From assembly GCF_036898465.1 (NCBI RefSeq), contig NZ_JARUMJ010000001.1, forward strand, positions 62,001 to 126,000: 64,000 bases of DNA, given 5' to 3'. Source of the DNA: Streptomyces sp. B21-105 (GTDB lineage Bacteria; Actinomycetota; Actinomycetes; Streptomycetales; Streptomycetaceae). The notes under the pieces are model-generated. The model did no database searches. It saw only the letters and a program-made list of their open reading frames with translations, and was not told the origin of the DNA. Shown piece by piece: positions 61,701 through 64,000 of the stretch (positions within the stretch are counted from its first letter, which is position 1; every line of letters starts with the position of its first letter). The position numbers were made by a program, and so were the translations under genes.

Positions 61701-63278
61701 CGTCCCGGTGGCGTCCGGCTGCCGTACGAGGCCGATGAGCAGGTCGCGTTCGGCGGCGACGGTGGCCAGTACGCGCGCGTGCGCGGCGGTCAGCAGGGCC
61801 GTCAGGGTGGCGCCCAGTCCGGTGGCGGTGTGCTCCAGCGCGTCCGCGAGGCCGGCGGGCAGCCGGGTCCGGTGCGTGCCGGTGCCCTGGCCGCCGCCGG
61901 AGGGTGCGGTCCATCGGGGGATCTTGGTGAACGCCTGCTTCTTCGTGTCGTCCCTCATGGGCGCCCGACTCCTTGCTCCGGTGCGTGCGGGGTTTCCGGG
62001 ATGCGGATGCTGCGGCGTCGCCGTCGTCGGATCGTCCAGGTGGATGCCGATCATCCGGGTGGCCGCCAGGGCGCGCCCGGCGGCCTGCTCCGTGTCGGAT
62101 CCGGTGGCGACCACGCAGCCCAGGCGGTCCTGGAAGGAGTGCGTGATGCGGACGGTCCGGCCCACGGCGGTGCTGGTCGTCACGGCCACGACTCCGGGGG
62201 CCGCCGCGGCGGCTTCGGTGCCGTCGACGGCCGTGACCCGTCCTTCCCGCCGCGCTTTCAGGAAGCGGACGGCTGCGTGCCCGGTGCCGGTCCTCGCGGG
62301 CGCCGGATCCTGCCCGGCCGTCCGTGCGACGACCGCGTCCACTAGGTCGACGCCGAGGGCTGCGCGTACGGCGACGGGGATCATGCCGCCCGCGAGGCGG
62401 GGGTTGACCTCGATGACGACGGGGCCTTCGGGGGACAGGCGCAGTTCGGTGTGGGCCGCGCCCCAGCCGAGGCCGAGGGCGGCGAGAGCGCCGAGGGCGG
62501 TCCTCGCGAGGGCCTCTGTGATCGCTTCCGGTACGGGCGCGGGCACGTCGTGCCCGGTCTCGACGAAGTACGGCTCGGGCCCGATGTGCTTGGCGACGAC
62601 GGCGACCACGGTGTCGTCGAACGTCTCGACGGAGAACTCCGCTCCGGTGACGGCCGCTTCGACGAGGATCCGCGTCGGCACGGGATTTCCGCGCTCGTCG
62701 GTGGACCGGCCGAGCAGTTCGTCCGCCCAGGACCGGGTCTCGCGGCGGTCGCGGCACAGCCGTACGCCCACGGAGCCCGACCCGCTCACCGGTTTGAGCA
62801 CGACGGGGTGGCCGATCGCGTCGGCGGCCCGTACCGCCGCGTCCACATCGTCGACGGCCGTGAACGCGGGCACCGGCACCCCGGCCGCCCGCAGTGCCAG
62901 GCGCTGGACGTCCTTGCTGCGGCAGCGGGCGACGGCGTCCCCGTCGGCGGCCGGCAGCCCCAGCTCGGCGGCCGTGTGGGCGGCGGTCGACACGAAGTAC
63001 TCGGAGCTCGAGGTGACCCCGGCGAGGCCTCCGTCGGCGACGAGCGCGGCGCAGGCGTCGAGGACGGCCGGCAGGTCGCCGGTGTCCAGGACCCGGATGT
63101 CGATGCCGTCCGTCTCGGCATACGGATAGCGGGCGGGGTCACGGGTCAGCAGCACCGGGCGCAGCCCGCGTGCCCGTGCGGCGGCGCAGAACTCCCGTCC
63201 GGTGCCGGTGGTGTTGCTCTCCAGGAAGGCGAGCCAGCGGCCGTCCGCGCCCGCTTCACGTACTGTCGACGGCCTCAT
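58719..63278 (-). CDS. ATP-grasp / adenylation / carrier / Cys-thioesterase fusion protein (NRPS-like)
   Basis: A 1519-residue protein. About 1-425: ATP-grasp ligase (VLKPVSGSGSVGVRL; EVNPRLAGGMIP). About 441-640: condensation-like remnant without HHxxxDG. About 650-1150: adenylation domain (YIYFTSGSTGAPKG, CFDISLWQF, NAYGATEVSDD, YRTGDFGRW, NGKIDKKAL). Carrier domain with Ser1211 in FEFGGTSLAA. About 1245-1510: thioesterase whose elbow is GHCAGA, Cys1345 replacing Ser, and His in GGHYF. Hand-read specificity residues are D-I-W-Q-S-T-A-D-D-K; substrate unknown. ATG 63278 overlaps the lyase stop. An internal ATG (61958) behind AAGGAGT could yield the NRPS part alone. Confidence 0.92.
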   Translation of the reverse strand: MRPSTVREAGADGRWLAFLESNTTGTGREFCAAARARGLRPVLLTRDPARYPYAETDGIDIRVLDTGDLPAVLDACAALVADGGLAGVTSSSEYFVSTAAHTAAELGLPAADGDAVARCRSKDVQRLALRAAGVPVPAFTAVDDVDAAVRAADAIGHPVVLKPVSGSGSVGVRLCRDRRETRSWADELLGRSTDERGNPVPTRILVEAAVTGAEFSVETFDDTVVAVVAKHIGPEPYFVETGHDVPAPVPEAITEALARTALGALAALGLGWGAAHTELRLSPEGPVVIEVNPRLAGGMIPVAVRAALGVDLVDAVVARTAGQDPAPARTGTGHAAVRFLKARREGRVTAVDGTEAAAAAPGVVAVTTSTAVGRTVRITHSFQDRLGCVVATGSDTEQAAGRALAATRMIGIHLDDPTTATPQHPHPGNPARTGARSRAPMRDDTKKQAFTKIPRWTAPSGGGQGTGTHRTRLPAGLADALEHTATGLGATLTALLTAAHARVLATVAAERDLLIGLVRQPDATGTTLRLTVADSSWADLVTAAAGAAVEGSIGPETVLDLSGLAGHAAAADDGVLGDGVVLRTAWDRDGDGLALRIRYDRAVLDATYAERLAGYHLAALRLLVADPAERHDRQSLLSDAEIDTQLYGLAGPRAELPEKTFVDLFQERVRSSPDATAAEHGTRRWTYAELDARANRVANALLAEGAGTEDVVAVVMDRTLDWIAAALGVFKAGGVYLPVRPDFPADRVAAQFDRSACKFALTEPGSEQLVRDASAAVATPPVALSVPAVHAANGPAEPPAVTVLPEQAAYIYFTSGSTGAPKGALCEHVGMLNHLYMKIEDLGMEEGPGEVVTQVASQCFDISLWQFAAPLLTGGTVRVVDTDVLLDITGFLDEITDGRVTVAQIVPSYLEVLLTHLERNPRDLGVLRILSVTGEALKYELVQRWFAAFPGIKLSNAYGATEVSDDTMHEILDGVPERDFITVGRSLRNVNTYILDENLALVPLGSAGEIAFSGICVGRGYINDEERTREAFVPDPFRADTRMYRTGDFGRWLPEGRIEYLGRRDEQVKIRGFRIEIGEIENKLLTMDGIREAAVVIDGGIGEQRNLVAFFSSADAVPVEQARDFLAALLPDYMLPTYFHQLERLPLTENGKIDKKALVRLAGTLGHAGATYAAPSTPTERRLAMLWAEVLGVPLERIGRADSFFEFGGTSLAAVRLLVRLDRALSLKDLVAHPVLADLAAAFDERGSGGGGEDTAVKLLQPLSSVRTPHHTLVCFPYAGGNAVNFRSLAAELERDGIAVLGVELPGHDFADDTEAMEDVPAIARRVRDEIADRVSTPVLLWGHCAGAAAALETARLLEETASPAERVFIGALLLEDTDALRAEMAEVSAADNKALLGRLRADNAYVELDALKPERADVAGRAYRHDVLTSNTHQIRIREDAAPHRIDAPVDVVVARDDASTARYAAGFGDWKAVSDRVTLHELEQGGHYFVSTRPADAADLVRAACVPYGREDQEGPR

Positions 63279-64000
63279 GTCGTGCCTCCGGTCCCGTGCT
63301 CCGTGACGACGGCGTCCACCGCCGCCGCCAGCTCCCGGGCCGCGTCACGCACGCGGGCCCGGTGCCCCGTGAGCCATTCGGCGTGGCCGGCGAGGCACTG
63401 CCGCAGGACGCCGACGATCCTGTCGCACTCCCCCGGGCCGCCGCCCCGGTCGTGCGCGGCGACGACGTCGCGGAGCGAGGCGAGTTCGGCGCCCAGGTCG
63501 AGGGGTGTCCCGTCCGGCAGCGCGATCTTCGTGAGTTCGGTGTCCCCCGCCTCGACGGCGTCCCGGACGGCGGCGCCGACGACATGGTGGGCGGTGCGGA
63601 ACGGCACGCCCCGGGCGACGAGCCGGTTGGCGATCACGGTCGCGGTCACGAAGCCTTCCCGCGCCCGCTGCTCCATGCGGGCGGCGGCGGGGCGGGCTCC
63701 GGTGACGAGGACCTGGGTGAGCAGGACGGAGTCCCGTACGGCGGTGAACGCAGGCCAGGCCACGGCGACCGCTTCGGTGCCGACCTCGATGGAGTTGGTG
63801 AAGGGCGTCGACTTCATGGCGGCCGCCGAGGCCGTCCACGCGCCGACGGCGGCCGCGGCCTTCGCCTTGACGTGTTCGAGGAGGAAGGCGTTGCGCTTCT
63901 GCGGCATGGCGGAGCTGCCGCCGACGAGTCGTTCGGGGAACTCGATGAAGCCGAACTCCTGGGTGCTCCACAGCTGGAGGTCGGTGGCCAGGCGGGTGAG
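63275..64000 (-). CDS. Argininosuccinate lyase-like enzyme (5' end beyond the window)
   Basis: The last 241 codons of a fumarase/aspartase-superfamily lyase: LTRLATDLQLWSTQEFGFIEF, then the catalytic loop GGSSAMPQKRNAFLLEHVKAKA, the superfamily signature GSSxMPxKxN with the catalytic Ser. It resembles argininosuccinate lyase but diverges after the signature, so it probably acts on another N-succinyl compound. Its TGA overlaps the ATG of the fusion gene (ATGA). With the kinase it recalls the gene set proposed for 2,3-diaminobutyrate in uridyl-peptide and friulimicin-type clusters; the expected PLP synthase would lie outside the window. Confidence 0.85.
   Translation of the reverse strand, partial: LTRLATDLQLWSTQEFGFIEFPERLVGGSSAMPQKRNAFLLEHVKAKAAAAVGAWTASAAAMKSTPFTNSIEVGTEAVAVAWPAFTAVRDSVLLTQVLVTGARPAAARMEQRAREGFVTATVIANRLVARGVPFRTAHHVVGAAVRDAVEAGDTELTKIALPDGTPLDLGAELASLRDVVAAHDRGGGPGECDRIVGVLRQCLAGHAEWLTGHRARVRDAARELAAAVDAVVTEHGTGGTT

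Overview
The window is high-GC actinobacterial DNA, almost certainly Streptomyces. Codon third positions are strongly GC-rich, many genes start with GTG or TTG behind GGAGG-like sites, rare TTA (bldA-type) codons sit in at least two genes, and the families present (SCO6745-type, SCO5918-type, ANTAR, PucR, StrR, MbtH) are typical of the genus. The many insertion-sequence remnants and beheaded gene fragments suit a chromosome arm better than the core.

Region 1 (1-16.3 kb) is a mosaic of small regulator/enzyme modules: MarR plus a Tat-exported solute-binding protein; MarR plus an amidohydrolase; MarR plus an SDR; a TetR with a four-gene operon (quinone oxidoreductase, alpha/beta hydrolase, EthD-like protein, crotonase); a second, paralogous TetR beside a broken SDR; and a third TetR with another alpha/beta hydrolase. 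Palindromic operators lie in most of the divergent gaps. The two paralogous TetR genes share an operator pattern (TGANTNNANTCA, twice, 16 bp apart).

Region 2 (16.3-29.6 kb) is an insertion-sequence graveyard with fragments of IS3, IS5, IS256, IS630, IS701 and ISL3 elements; a group II intron fragment lies earlier, near 2.4 kb. It also holds broken genes (replication-relaxation protein, ANTAR regulator, carboxylesterase, HAD phosphatase, RsbW-type ATPase) around intact genes for malic enzyme, a HAD protein, a TetR/NTF2 pair, a PemK-like toxin and a cold-shock block (cold-shock protein, DEAD-box helicase, SCO5918-type protein). The helicase ribosome-binding site lies inside a perfect 12-bp hairpin.

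Region 3 (29.6-39.1 kb) is a six-gene minus-strand operon: sugar-binding lipoprotein, two permeases, GH31 alpha-xylosidase, LacI regulator and a secreted GH3 enzyme. It probably imports and degrades xyloglucan-type oligosaccharides under control of two LacI-type palindromes upstream of the binding-protein gene.

Region 4 (39.1-50.5 kb) carries a cupin protein, an SCO6745-family protein, a PucR regulator divergent from a ferredoxin-reductase/desaturase pair, a PimB-like glycosyltransferase, an FkbM methyltransferase and a TTA-containing prephenate dehydrogenase, plus a repeat-rich 1.1-kb gap.

Region 5 (51.0-64.0 kb, running off the right edge) is a nonribosomal-peptide-type biosynthetic cluster and the most interesting part. 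A StrR/NovG-type activator with a TTA codon is followed by MbtH, then an alpha/beta hydrolase, ABC exporter, APH-like protein and SyrP/AsnO-like dioxygenase on plus. Converging on minus are an argininosuccinate-lyase-like enzyme, an unusual ATP-grasp/adenylation/carrier/thioesterase fusion whose thioesterase has Cys instead of Ser at the nucleophile, and a GHMP kinase resembling threonine kinases. Kinase plus lyase suggest a non-proteinogenic amino acid such as 2,3-diaminobutyrate; the Cys-thioesterase suggests possible strained-ring (beta-lactam or beta-lactone) release. The product is not identified.

A recurring oddity is single-base or short-duplication frameshifts in otherwise well conserved genes (about 6.8-7.3, 8.5, 16.5, 20.2 and 32.37 kb). 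These may be real decay or assembly errors in GC runs, and raw reads would decide.
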